Shown: positions 26,641-35,582, counted from the stretch's first letter. The stretch: DNA of 64,000 nt from Bacteroides propionicigenes (GCF_018390535.1 NZ_JAHBBW010000017.1:1-64000), one strand, 5' to 3'. A program made the numbers and translations. Notes: a model not told the origin generated them from the sequence alone.

Positions 26641-29600
26641 ATGAAAACCTGGTTATACTACATAGCAGCACTCTTCCTGCTCCAGATGCAGCTTGCGTCT
26701 TGTGCAGACGACCAACTGGTGGACAATCCTGCCAACGGGCAGACCGGTCTTAGTTTAGTACTCAGCATCCCTACGGACAACGGTACAACCCGCGGGCTTA
26801 TCTACGGTCCCGACGAAGCGGCGCACTCCGAATATGAGACTGCCATCAAAGACATATACGCACTGGCTTTCAGTGCAAACGGAACCTGTATCGAGAAGTT
26901 CGACAATTCACTGAGCAATGCCGGCACATTCATCGCCACCATCAACAAAACAGAGGCCGTAAACACGGAAATCACCGTATTGATACTGGCCAACCTGCAA
27001 GAACAGGAGAACGGTTCCGACCTCATAAGCATCGTGAACTCCGCAGAAGGCAGAGACAAGAGCAACATCCTTCAAGACTTGGAATACGGATTCTCTTCTG
27101 CTTGGGACGTCAGCCGGCGTTCCATCCCCATGTGGGGTGAAATCACCATCGCCACCCAAGAGGGTAAGATTGTGAGCGGTGATGTAAGATTGTACAGAGC
27201 CGTATCCAAAATCAACGTAACGGTGAACAAAGGACAAGGCGTAAAAGCCGAAGACCAAACAGACATCTTCAAGTTGAAGAGCGTACGCGTGTACTACGCA
27301 CGCACCGGCGGACTGGCAGGCTCATTACACGCACCGCAACCCAACAGCGAAGGTTCGCCCACCATCATTGCGCCTTCCATACCGACAAACGTATCTTATA
27401 TGCCGCGATACAAAGACGGCCGGCCCAACGGAATAGTATTCAACGCCGATGCCGATTACAGCATTGAAAACAAGATATACGTACCCGAATCGGACAACAC
27501 CGGCGAAGAACCGATGTGCCTCGTAGTAGGCGGTTACTATAAGGGCAGCGCTGCGGAGACTTACTACCGTGTGGATTTCAAAGAGAAGAACACAGGCAGC
27601 ACCTACTACAACGCTATCCGCAACCACATCTACAACTTCGACATCACAGGCGTGACACGTCCCGGCACGGACGAACCGGACGAAGCGCTGGACCATGTAG
27701 TGGTAGGCATGGAAGTGACAATCACCGCATGGACTACCGAATTTATGCGTGGCATAGGCGGGCAGTACACACTGAAAGTAGATGCGGGCGGCGTGCTTAT
27801 GGCAGCCAACAACCAAAGCGGAAACAGAATAAACGTAACCACCACCCATAACAACGGTTGGGATATAGAAACCGGCTCGCAAGCAGGCAGCTGGTACACC
27901 GTAGCCAAGACGGCAGACGGCAACGGAGTGCTCATTACTCCTCATGAGAACAAAGGCGGGCAACGCCGCGGCAGTTTCGTCATCACCTCCGGAAACCTGC
28001 GCAAAGTAATCATGGTACGCCAAAAAGGTAAAGGAACAGCCAATTGCTACGTCGTATCGGACGACGGCACACACATCTGGCAAGACCTGCCCGTAACCGT
28101 AAAAGGAAATGGCGAGGACGGCATGATATCCGATGGCAAACCCTTGGCTGACCAAGAGCCCAACATAGCCCCTGCCGATGTGAAGATTATATGGGAAACC
28201 GCTACCGGACTGGTGAAACTGGAAACGAAAAACGGAAAAACCAAGATTAGCGAAGATGGCATCGTAAGATACCAAATAGACCTCAGCAAGCGGAACAGCA
28301 ACATAGCCGGCAGCAACCAACCCAATCTGAAAGGCGGAAACGCCCTGATAGGTGCATTCGACGCAAATGGCGTATTGCTATGGTCATGGCATCTGTGGAT
28401 ATGTCCGGATATGGATAATAACGGAAACGGTATCGTTGATGCCGGAGAAATAGCTTCCCATCTTGAATTATGGAGTACCGGCTACACCTTTATGGATCGT
28501 AACTTGGGAGCACTCAGCCCCAAACCGGGACTTGCCTCTTTGGGATTGCTCTATCAATGGGGGCGCAAAGACCCGTTCATCGGAGCAGGTGCGATAGCTG
28601 AGAATGCAAGCAGAATGACGACTTCCAATCTTAACGGATTCCCATGGGGGAGTAGAACCTCCATGTCCGTAGAAGATGCCCAAAAAGCACCTACCACATT
28701 AAGCGGAAGCGCACTCACCGGTACAGATTATGCCCTCTTGTGGGGAACGGATAAAGGCTTTGATTCAAATGGTGAAAGAGATGCGGGAAACAAGACTATC
28801 TATGACCCGTGCCCGGTAGGATACAGAGTGCCGCCGGTAGGTTCAGTGGTGTTTAAATCCGGAAGGTCCAGTAGCGAAAATACAAACTGGGATAAAAATA
28901 ATGTATATTGGCCGAACAATGTCAACAACAAAAGCCCCAATTACATAAATCCATCTAATACAGACTCGTACGGTTTTTGGGTCAGCTTAGGCACTGGTAA
29001 TGGAGGTGCTAAACCAACAGGAGTGCCAACTTACTATTATAGGTATTGGGGGGAATATTATGGTCAAAAGAATAATGCGGAATCAATATCCGGAGCCACT
29101 TGGCTGCCAATATCCGGTGTATACGACGGCAACATGAATAAATTTGCACACATTGACAATCAATATAGTATAACAGTCAACAGTATTGTATGGACCAATT
29201 CTTCCATCAATGCGAATGGTACCACCCGCCCGGGAGCCTTATTCTTGCATGGAGCGGAAGATACAAGTAAACCGAACAGCAGCAGTGGCAATGGACGCCA
29301 TATACACAGATTGATAGAAAGCAGTAACAATTTGTACGCCAAGCCAAGCTACGCAGGCTCTGTACGCTGCATAAAGGATGAGAAATCGAGCATACAGAAC
29401 GCCATCAAGGTTCCCGAATCCATCACCTTAGGAAATTATGCAGGAGCAACAATAACTGCAACCTTGGTATCTATCACAGAAACATGGGAAGTCATAGACC
29501 CGGGAGCATCTTGGTTCACCATGACACCGGACGAAGGCGGAACAGGAAGTGCGCAGACCATTACTTTCACCGCAGCCGAAAGAAATACAGGCGGAGCGCG

Positions 29601-29673
29601 CTCGGCAGTCTTGGTTATCAGATTCAGTGACGGAACGGAAAAGAGCATTACAGTAACTCAGCAACGCGGCTGA
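26641..29673 (+). CDS. Large fimbrial tip-like lipoprotein with two BACON-type domains
   Basis: A 1010-aa lipoprotein (Cys21 after ALFLLQMQLAS). Residues about 30-370 look like a fimbrillin-type domain pair with the usual TTRGL motif after the linker. About 375-460 is a BACON-like Ig domain ending LRKVIMVRQKGKG. About 560-905 is a module with YTFMDRNLGALS, YQWGRKDPF, YDPCPVGYRVPP and YAGSVRCIKDE, the pattern of Fibrobacter-type paralogous (FISUMP) or C-lectin-like domains. About 920-1010 is a second BACON-like domain ending KSITVTQQRG. Size, place and a ligand-binding-like module fit a tip adhesin; what it binds is unknown. Confidence 0.8.
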   Translation: MKTWLYYIAALFLLQMQLASCADDQLVDNPANGQTGLSLVLSIPTDNGTTRGLIYGPDEAAHSEYETAIKDIYALAFSANGTCIEKFDNSLSNAGTFIATINKTEAVNTEITVLILANLQEQENGSDLISIVNSAEGRDKSNILQDLEYGFSSAWDVSRRSIPMWGEITIATQEGKIVSGDVRLYRAVSKINVTVNKGQGVKAEDQTDIFKLKSVRVYYARTGGLAGSLHAPQPNSEGSPTIIAPSIPTNVSYMPRYKDGRPNGIVFNADADYSIENKIYVPESDNTGEEPMCLVVGGYYKGSAAETYYRVDFKEKNTGSTYYNAIRNHIYNFDITGVTRPGTDEPDEALDHVVVGMEVTITAWTTEFMRGIGGQYTLKVDAGGVLMAANNQSGNRINVTTTHNNGWDIETGSQAGSWYTVAKTADGNGVLITPHENKGGQRRGSFVITSGNLRKVIMVRQKGKGTANCYVVSDDGTHIWQDLPVTVKGNGEDGMISDGKPLADQEPNIAPADVKIIWETATGLVKLETKNGKTKISEDGIVRYQIDLSKRNSNIAGSNQPNLKGGNALIGAFDANGVLLWSWHLWICPDMDNNGNGIVDAGEIASHLELWSTGYTFMDRNLGALSPKPGLASLGLLYQWGRKDPFIGAGAIAENASRMTTSNLNGFPWGSRTSMSVEDAQKAPTTLSGSALTGTDYALLWGTDKGFDSNGERDAGNKTIYDPCPVGYRVPPVGSVVFKSGRSSSENTNWDKNNVYWPNNVNNKSPNYINPSNTDSYGFWVSLGTGNGGAKPTGVPTYYYRYWGEYYGQKNNAESISGATWLPISGVYDGNMNKFAHIDNQYSITVNSIVWTNSSINANGTTRPGALFLHGAEDTSKPNSSSGNGRHIHRLIESSNNLYAKPSYAGSVRCIKDEKSSIQNAIKVPESITLGNYAGATITATLVSITETWEVIDPGASWFTMTPDEGGTGSAQTITFTAAERNTGGARSAVLVIRFSDGTEKSITVTQQRG

Positions 29674-29710
29674 TAAGGATAAATGGAACAAACTAAAAAC
29701 AATAAGAACT

Positions 29711-31000
29711 ATGAAGCATTTACGAAAAATAATATACAGTCTGCTCTTCATCGCCGGATTTGCCTCTTGTGTGACAGACGACATCGGAGATTGCTCTACC
29801 GCCGAAACAGCAAATGCACAAGTCATGCTTAGTTTGTCTGTCCCCAGCGCCCGGCTGCCTGAAGCTACACGAGCCATCGGCAATGATGAGACTATCAACT
29901 CTCTGCACTTGCTGGCATTTGAAAATGGTACGCTGGCCGAAATAACGGACATTACAAGCAAGTATCAGAATGCAAGTGAAGGAAAATTCTACGTTGCAGT
30001 GAAAGAAAGTACCGGACAAGTCGGCCTGGCACTGGTAGCCAATACAGACGTATCGGCACTGAGTACAGGAATGGCAAAAGACGCCGCCCTGCAAAGCCTC
30101 ATCTTTACCGCAGCCGACCTGACCTATATGCCCATGTACGGCGAAACCCAAGAGTTCGACGGCATCAGCCGGAACCGCACTTACGACGTCAAGGTCAATC
30201 TGCTCCGCTCACTCGCCAAAGTAGAAGTGCAATACAACTCCACGCAGAGCAAGAGTGAATTTGAGTTCTTGGAGATTGAAGTGCTGAACACCCGCGCGCA
30301 AGGCTACGTAGCCGGTCAAGGCATTCCTGCGACCTCTCCTATCGTTGGCAGCATCAAGGTATCCCCTACCGTGAACAGCAGTGAACCCAATCGGCAGGAA
30401 ATAGCTTCCGCTTATGTGGCGGAAACCGTGAACGACGCTTCGAACAAGATTTCGGTACTGATTCGCGGCAAATACTACGGTGCGGAAGGTTACTACCGGC
30501 TGGACATGATTAAAGCCGAACAGACTGATGAGATAGACCGGCTGACACGCAACTACAAATATGTATTTGCCTTGCAGAACGTAAATTATGCCGGAAGAAC
30601 ACGTCAGGCAGCCCTGAGCGGCGAAGCGGACAACCGGGCATTCAATTCCGTTGTCATGACACTCAGTGCAGACGAAAGCGACATTCTGGACATCACCACC
30701 GACGACCGGTTTTTCCTCGGTGTAAACTCCGCCACCATGCAGCTTGCCGACAACGGAAGAATCTGCTTTGCCAAACTGAAGATTCTTACCAACAACTACT
30801 CCGAAGGCTGGAAGATAGTGGACGCTCCGGCAGGCGTTACGTTCAGCCCCGGCACTACAGGTGGAAAAGCGACCTCCGATGCCGACAGAAAAGTGTCGAG
30901 CGTATGGATATACATTGATACCGGAGTAGTGACGTCGGACTTTGACTTCTACGTGACCAGCGGGAAAATCAGAAAGACCATTACCGTAAGGTTGCCTTAA
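29711..31000 (+). CDS. Fimbrillin-family accessory lipoprotein
   Basis: A 429-aa lipoprotein (signal ending LLFIAGFASC, Cys20). After the lipid site come VMLSLSVPSARLPEATRAIG, similar in layout to the other fimbrillin-type proteins here, then beta-rich domains with MPMYGETQEFDGI and VNLLRSLAKVEVQY, which recur in minor fimbrial subunits. The last 110 residues (WKIVDAPAGVTFSP to KIRKTITVRLP) look like another BACON-type Ig fold. It lies 37 bases after the tip-like gene and is likely a minor or adaptor subunit joining tip and shaft. The exact role is inferred. Confidence 0.78.
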   Translation: MKHLRKIIYSLLFIAGFASCVTDDIGDCSTAETANAQVMLSLSVPSARLPEATRAIGNDETINSLHLLAFENGTLAEITDITSKYQNASEGKFYVAVKESTGQVGLALVANTDVSALSTGMAKDAALQSLIFTAADLTYMPMYGETQEFDGISRNRTYDVKVNLLRSLAKVEVQYNSTQSKSEFEFLEIEVLNTRAQGYVAGQGIPATSPIVGSIKVSPTVNSSEPNRQEIASAYVAETVNDASNKISVLIRGKYYGAEGYYRLDMIKAEQTDEIDRLTRNYKYVFALQNVNYAGRTRQAALSGEADNRAFNSVVMTLSADESDILDITTDDRFFLGVNSATMQLADNGRICFAKLKILTNNYSEGWKIVDAPAGVTFSPGTTGGKATSDADRKVSSVWIYIDTGVVTSDFDFYVTSGKIRKTITVRLP

Positions 31001-31040
31001 TAACAACATAAGAAACAAATTCTCTTAAAACCAAATTATT

Positions 31041-31292
31041 ATGAATATGCAGTACATCTTATCCCGCGAATCAGAAGACACGCAACGAATGTATATCTAC
31101 GAAGAAGAAGGGCGTTGGTATGCCTATGGACGCTCCGCAGAAATCATAAAGCAACTGCAGAAAGGCTATGTGAAAGCCAAGCAATTTGTAAACAATACGT
31201 GCGAACGGGTGGAAGTGGACTTCAAGAAAGTGATAGAGAAGTTCAACATCATTCTTTGTTCGGATAGGGAGATTACACTGCAAATGCCTTGA
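31041..31292 (+). CDS. Small cytoplasmic protein at the end of the fimbrial operon
   Basis: An 83-aa protein, no signal peptide, no family recognised. Its sequence (YILSRESEDTQRMYIYEEEG, WYAYGRSAEIIKQLQKGYV) is charged and mixed alpha/beta, unlike the lipoproteins before it. The spacing (40 bases) and direction fit the same transcript. An alternative start is the ATG at 31047. It could be a small regulator of the locus or a passenger. Codon use is ordinary and the frame is intact, so I treat it as real with moderate confidence. Confidence 0.6.
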   Translation: MNMQYILSRESEDTQRMYIYEEEGRWYAYGRSAEIIKQLQKGYVKAKQFVNNTCERVEVDFKKVIEKFNIILCSDREITLQMP

Positions 31293-31358
31293 CCGGAAAA
31301 ATAATGTCTTGAAAAAGATAGAAGAAAAATAATATCTTTTCTGAAAAAGATATTGTTT

Positions 31359-31377
31359 GTTTTGTTTGTATTCCTCA
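31359..31377. repeat. Right copy of the 19-bp direct repeat bracketing the fimbrial genes
   Basis: Exact copy of the sequence at 20898-20916, same orientation, 10.5 kb away. Just after it CCACTTAC (31380-31387) pairs with GTAAGTGG (31409-31416), a hairpin of unknown role. Confidence 0.6.
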
Positions 31378-31475
31378 CTCCACTTACAGGCCGTCTGCGA
31401 AGATAGCGGTAAGTGGGTGGGGATTTATTGTGGGAAGGAACCGTATATGAGCGGGGACGAATGGTTATAAAAGAA

Positions 31476-31507
31476 AAAAAGGAAGCTTTTCACAAAGCCT
31501 CCTTTTT
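31476..31507. terminator. Bidirectional terminator between the fimbrial and pho operons
   Basis: AAAAAGGA-A-GCTTT pairs with AAAGC-C-TCCTTTTT around a TCAC loop. T-runs follow on both strands. The fimbrial operon ends on the left and the minus-strand phoU on the right, so it can stop both. The rest of 31293-31747 is AT-rich without genes. Confidence 0.8.
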
Positions 31508-31747
31508 CAGTTTTCAATAGGTATTAGTTTTTTTTTAAGGTAAAAAGATTGTTTTCAGGATAACGTTGCAAAGATAGCCGCTTTTCGAGATACTAACCAA
31601 ATTAAAAAACATGTCATATAACATCTTTTCTAAAAATCTTTTGATTTTATTATCATTTCAAAGCACTTTTCTACATCTGCAATCGTTTTCAGTGGACAAA
31701 TATAGGGTTATTTTCCATTAAACACTAAAAATATCCTAAAAAGTTAT

Positions 31748-32443
31748 CTACTTCTTATCATCCGGATAGTTTTCGTCCGTACGCCCGCTGTGTTTCAGTA
31801 CTTTTGCATCAATAAAGAATACAAGCTCTTCGGCGATATTCGTAATGTGGTCGCCGGAACGCTCCAGTTTGCGGAATACGCTAACCAGATTCAGACAAGA
31901 AAGTGCACTATCGGGGTGCTTGCCGATATAACCGGCAAGAGCCGCAGTGGCATTCGCATTGATTTCGTCCAACAGGTTATCTTTGGCGAATACGGCTGTC
32001 GCCATTTCCTGACTTTCCTCCTGAAGGGCTTTCTTGGCAAGTTCGAGCATGGACAACACTTGGTTTATCATTTCCTCCAAACGCAATTCCTTTACCAGTT
32101 CGCCATCCAGCACCGGTTCCTTGCAATTGATGGCAAAGCGGGCTATCCCCTCGGCAAAGTCGCCCAGACGTTCCAAGTTCGTATTGATTTTGAGCATGGC
32201 AAGCACAAAACGCAAGTCGATGGCAACAGGATTATAAAGAGCGATGATATCTTCTATGTCACTGTCTATTTTGAGTTCAAAGGCATTAACGCGACGTTCG
32301 CGCACCAATACTTGTTGTGCCAATTCGCGGTCTAAGGTCAGTACGGCTTCTCCTGCACGGTCAAGCTGATTATACACTAAGGTCCACATTTCGTCTATTT
32401 CCTTTTTCAGCAAGACGAGCTCTGATTCGATAAACTTTACCAT
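31748..32443 (-). CDS. phoU: Phosphate-uptake regulator PhoU
   Basis: A 231-aa cytoplasmic protein of two tandem three-helix PhoU domains. The metal-binding motifs are visible: E(L)KIDSDIEDIIALYNPVA in the first and DEINANATAALAGYI plus RKLERSGDHITNIAEELVFF in the second. PhoU links the Pst transporter to control of the phosphate response. It is last in the order pstC-pstA-pstB-phoU. A tandem-repeat stretch (32501-32610) separates it from pstB. Confidence 0.95.
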   Translation of the reverse strand: MVKFIESELVLLKKEIDEMWTLVYNQLDRAGEAVLTLDRELAQQVLVRERRVNAFELKIDSDIEDIIALYNPVAIDLRFVLAMLKINTNLERLGDFAEGIARFAINCKEPVLDGELVKELRLEEMINQVLSMLELAKKALQEESQEMATAVFAKDNLLDEINANATAALAGYIGKHPDSALSCLNLVSVFRKLERSGDHITNIAEELVFFIDAKVLKHSGRTDENYPDDKK

Positions 32444-32500
32444 AATATTCCTTCTATTTAAAAATTATCAATTACATATCATATAAATTATTCCAACCGG

Positions 32501-32610
32501 GGAAACTGTTTGTACCAACGTAGGAAACTACTCGTACCAACGTGCGAAACTGCTTGTACCAACGTAGGAAACTGCTTGTACCAACGTGCGAAACTGCTTG
32601 TACCAACGCA
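32501..32610. repeat. Five tandem 22-bp repeats between pstB and phoU
   Basis: Units begin at 32501, 32523, 32545, 32567 and 32589, each close to GGAAACTGCTTGTACCAACG plus two bases (TA or TG alternating). The core TTGTACCAA is a near-palindrome. Differences between units are few, so this is a young expansion. It lies in the untranslated gap of the pst transcript (phoU start at 32443, pstB stop at 32623). Confidence 0.9.
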
Positions 32611-32622
32611 CGGAACACGCCG

Positions 32623-33387
32623 CTATCCGAAACGTCCCGTTATGTAGTTCTGTGTCTCCACCTTATCGGGGTTGGTGAAAATCTTTTTAGTATCACCGAA
32701 CTCCACCATTTCGCCCATATAGAAGAAAGCCGTACTATCGCTTACGCGGGCTGCCTGCTGCATATTATGGGTAACGATTACAATGGTATATTGCTTCTTC
32801 AGTTCGTGAATGAGCTCCTCTACCTTAGCCGTCGAAATGGGGTCGAGGGCAGATGCCGGCTCATCCATCAGCAAGACGGACGGAGACACTGCCATAGCAC
32901 GTGCTATGCAAAGGCGCTGTTGCTGCCCGCCGGAAAGGGCGTAGGCGGATACTTTGAGCTTGTCTTTCACCTCATCCCAAAGGGCAGCCCCCTTCAGGCT
33001 CTCCTCCACCCGCCGGCGGATAAACGCACTGTCGGTAACACCGTTTACACGCAATCCGTAAGCCACGTTCTCAAAGATGCTTTTCGGAAAAGGATTGGGA
33101 CGCTGAAATACCATACCTACATTTTTGCGGAGTTCGTCCACCTGTACACCTTTCTTATATATATCTTGCCCGTCGATAAGGATTTCCCCCGTCAGGCGAG
33201 TGTCGGGTATCAAATCGTTCATACGGTTCAGCAAGCGGAGAAAAGTGGATTTGCCGCAACCGGAAGGACCGATAAAAGCCACAACCGATTTCTCTGCAAT
33301 ATCCATGCTGATACCTTTCAGTGCATGGAAGTTGCCATACCAGAAATTTACATCACGCGTTTCTATTTTATTCATCATGCCATTCAT
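32623..33387 (-). CDS. pstB: Phosphate ABC transporter ATP-binding protein PstB
   Basis: The cytoplasmic ATPase of the high-affinity phosphate importer. 254 aa, normal length. Walker A is GPSGCGKSTFLR, the Q-loop follows in VGMVFQRPNPFPKS, the signature is LSGGQQQRLCIARA, Walker B is VLLMDEPASALDP and the switch His is in IVIVTHNMQQAARV. The PstB-typical NDLIPDTRLTGEI segment is present. Several ATGs near the N-terminus leave the exact start open by up to four codons. It lies 12 bases downstream of pstA. Confidence 0.97.
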   Translation of the reverse strand: MNGMMNKIETRDVNFWYGNFHALKGISMDIAEKSVVAFIGPSGCGKSTFLRLLNRMNDLIPDTRLTGEILIDGQDIYKKGVQVDELRKNVGMVFQRPNPFPKSIFENVAYGLRVNGVTDSAFIRRRVEESLKGAALWDEVKDKLKVSAYALSGGQQQRLCIARAMAVSPSVLLMDEPASALDPISTAKVEELIHELKKQYTIVIVTHNMQQAARVSDSTAFFYMGEMVEFGDTKKIFTNPDKVETQNYITGRFG

Positions 33388-33399
33388 GATTTTATTTAT

Positions 33400-34260
33400 T
33401 TAGTTCGTTTTGATTTTCTTCTCGAAGTATTTCCGCAAAGCGTTTGCCAGAAGATTCACCAAGAGAATGATGATTATCAGCACCAAAGCCGTTCCGTAAG
33501 CAATGGGCAACTGGGCTTCCATATCCGTACCGCTGGTAGAGATGACATACAGATGATAGGGCAACGCCATACACTGGTCGAATATGCTGCCGGGCAGTTG
33601 CGGCAGGAAATAGGCGGCGCAGGTAAAGAGAATAGGCGCAGTCTCTCCTGACACGCGTCCCAAAGCAAGAATCAGGCCGGTGATAATATTGGGCATTCCC
33701 ATCGGAAGAATTACGTGCCAAATGGTTTGCAGCTTGGTGGCTCCTAAGGCGCGGCTACCCTCGCGCAAGCTGTCGGGTATCGCTTTCAAAGCCTCTTCGG
33801 TGGTGCGAATCACCAAAGGCAGGCTCAACAGTCCCAATGTGAGCGAACCCGCCAGAATGCTGTCGCCAAAATCCATATAGTTGACAAACAACGCCATACC
33901 GAAAAGTCCGAATACAATGGAAGGGATGCCGCTCAAATTATTCGTCATGACACGGATGAAACGTACAATCCATCCCTTAGACGCATATTCGTTCATATAG
34001 ATGCCGCTCATCACCCCCACCGGAAAAGCGAACAACGCACTACCTGCCATCAGGCAAAAAGTACCGACAATGGCAGGCAGGATACCGCCTGAAGTCATAC
34101 CGTCCGCAGGTGCGCTCGTCAGGAATTCCCAATTGATGACTCCTATACCTTTATATATAATGAAACCGAGAATGGCGAAGAGGATTCCTACCACACTCAG
34201 GCTCAGCAAACGGAACAGTCCGAATGCAATGTTTTGCGAAAGATGTTTTCTGCTTATCAT
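33400..34260 (-). CDS. pstA: Phosphate ABC transporter permease PstA
   Basis: Inner-membrane half of the phosphate channel. 286 aa with six membrane helices; the coupling-helix EAA motif is TTEEALKAIPDSLREGSRAL-like, ending in LGATKLQTIWHVILP. The N-terminal GGILPAIVGTFCLM and GRVSGETAPILFTCAAYFLP are typical of PstA. It starts 7 bases after pstC ends and is followed at 12 bases by pstB, so translation is probably coupled through the operon. Confidence 0.95.
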   Translation of the reverse strand: MISRKHLSQNIAFGLFRLLSLSVVGILFAILGFIIYKGIGVINWEFLTSAPADGMTSGGILPAIVGTFCLMAGSALFAFPVGVMSGIYMNEYASKGWIVRFIRVMTNNLSGIPSIVFGLFGMALFVNYMDFGDSILAGSLTLGLLSLPLVIRTTEEALKAIPDSLREGSRALGATKLQTIWHVILPMGMPNIITGLILALGRVSGETAPILFTCAAYFLPQLPGSIFDQCMALPYHLYVISTSGTDMEAQLPIAYGTALVLIIIILLVNLLANALRKYFEKKIKTN

Positions 34261-34267
34261 ATCCTTT

Positions 34268-35455
34268 TTACTTTCTTTTGCCCGAAGATACAGCTTCTAC
34301 CGTAAAGTTTATCAACAAGCTGATGAAAAATAATACAACTCCCAAGAGGAACAACGCCTCGTAATGCGCTCCGCCCGCCGGCGCTTCACCCAGTTCGGCG
34401 GCAATGGTGGCGGGAATCGTGCGCAAAGGTTCCAAAATGGTATGGGGAATTACAGCGGCATTTCCCGTCACCATCAGCACCGCCATGGTTTCACCGACTG
34501 CACGGCCGATGCCTAAAACAACTCCGGACGTAATGCCCGATATGGAATAAGGTATCACTACCTTATAAATGGTCTGCCACTGTGAAGCCCCAAGCGCCAG
34601 ACTCGCCTCGCGCATGGCACGCGGACAGTTGCGCATGGCATCCTCCGTCACCGTAATAATGGTGGGCAACGCCATAATGGCAAGCACAATGCTTCCCGCC
34701 AATCCGCTTTCGCCGACAGGCAAGTCGAATACCTTCTGCAAGAAAGGCACTATTACAATCAACCCGAAAAAGCCGTAGACCACGGAAGGGATACCGCTCA
34801 ACAGTTCTATCACCGGCTTCATCATGTTCCGTATCTTATGGTTCGCCACCTCGGACATATAAACCGCCACCGCCAGTCCGAACGGCAAGGCTATGAGGAT
34901 TGCGAAAAGACTTACCCACAACGTACCCGTTATCAACGGCAAAAAGCCGAACTGCGGAGCCGGTGTCGCCGTAGGAAACCACTCGGCTCCCGCAAAGACA
35001 TCCTTCAGCGAAATGGTATTGTCCTGCAGCAAATGAACGGAGTCGGGGCGGACAATGAACTGTTGCGGCACAAACGCCACGATGCCCGGCGTACGTTCCA
35101 CCAAATCCGTAATGCAAGCTCCTGCATTCTCATAAGACGCTCCCAACTGTTCTTCCGTATAGTACTGTGTAACATCCTCCAAACGAAAAAGCCGGATAGG
35201 GAGATTCTCCCCACCGACTTCCCGCCAGTTTGTTATCTCTTCATCAAACAAATCTTTTATCTGAACCGGAGTAAGTTCATTTACCTTATTGTCTTTATTT
35301 AATGCCAATACGTATCCTTCTTCGATTACCCGGCTATTGAACAGCCCCACCGCTTCGGAAAAGAGGAATAAGACGATAAGCACAATCGTAAGACTTGTTA
35401 CAAAGCCGCTACAAGCCAATATGCCCTCTACTATCTTTTCAAAAACTTTTTTCAT
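34268..35455 (-). CDS. pstC: Phosphate ABC transporter permease PstC with a PstS-like periplasmic insert
   Basis: Partner permease of PstA. 395 aa, about 80-100 residues longer than typical PstC. The extra part is residues about 45-145, in the first periplasmic loop, and reads like the binding protein: LTPVQIKDLFDEEITNWREV matches LTRKQLEDIFRGKITNWKQV of the pstS product encoded next door, and TPGIVAFVPQQFI matches its RGAIGYVGLAYVS. The core permease then follows, with EDAMRNCPRAMREASLALGA as coupling helix. The start at 35455 puts the first membrane helix at residues 12-36. The insert may help dock or compete with PstS; that is inference. Confidence 0.93.
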   Translation of the reverse strand: MKKVFEKIVEGILACSGFVTSLTIVLIVLFLFSEAVGLFNSRVIEEGYVLALNKDNKVNELTPVQIKDLFDEEITNWREVGGENLPIRLFRLEDVTQYYTEEQLGASYENAGACITDLVERTPGIVAFVPQQFIVRPDSVHLLQDNTISLKDVFAGAEWFPTATPAPQFGFLPLITGTLWVSLFAILIALPFGLAVAVYMSEVANHKIRNMMKPVIELLSGIPSVVYGFFGLIVIVPFLQKVFDLPVGESGLAGSIVLAIMALPTIITVTEDAMRNCPRAMREASLALGASQWQTIYKVVIPYSISGITSGVVLGIGRAVGETMAVLMVTGNAAVIPHTILEPLRTIPATIAAELGEAPAGGAHYEALFLLGVVLFFISLLINFTVEAVSSGKRK

Positions 35456-35548
35456 ATTGCCTATTTTTTCTGCGTACAAAGAAACGGGGTAGATATTAAG
35501 GCAGTGTGACTATCGTTTGAAAGAAATGTTTCAAACATATTACAAACG

Positions 35549-35582
35549 TGTTACAACGAACAAGAACCCGGTGTATGTAACA
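35549..35582. promoter_or_regulatory. Possible Pho-regulator site between pstC and pstS
   Basis: TGTTACA (35549-35555) and TGTAACA (35576-35582) form an inverted repeat 20 bp apart in the divergent promoter region; both resemble half of the enterobacterial Pho box. TTAATTTG at 35603-35610 could be a weak -7 for pstS and TTTCTTTG (minus, 35477-35484) one for pstC. A second inverted pair, TTTGAAA / TTTCAAA, lies at about 35517-35535. Confidence 0.4.

Noticed and set aside
27325..28320. 331-aa minus-strand reading frame
   Set aside because: Lies wholly antisense inside the tip-like gene; its composition is that of a shadow frame and it has no signal or domain motifs.
30209..31018. 269-aa minus-strand reading frame
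   Set aside because: Antisense to the accessory fimbrial lipoprotein, with no recognisable motif.
32542..33651. 369-aa plus-strand reading frame
   Set aside because: It runs antisense through pstB and the tandem repeats; pstB is unmistakable on the other strand.
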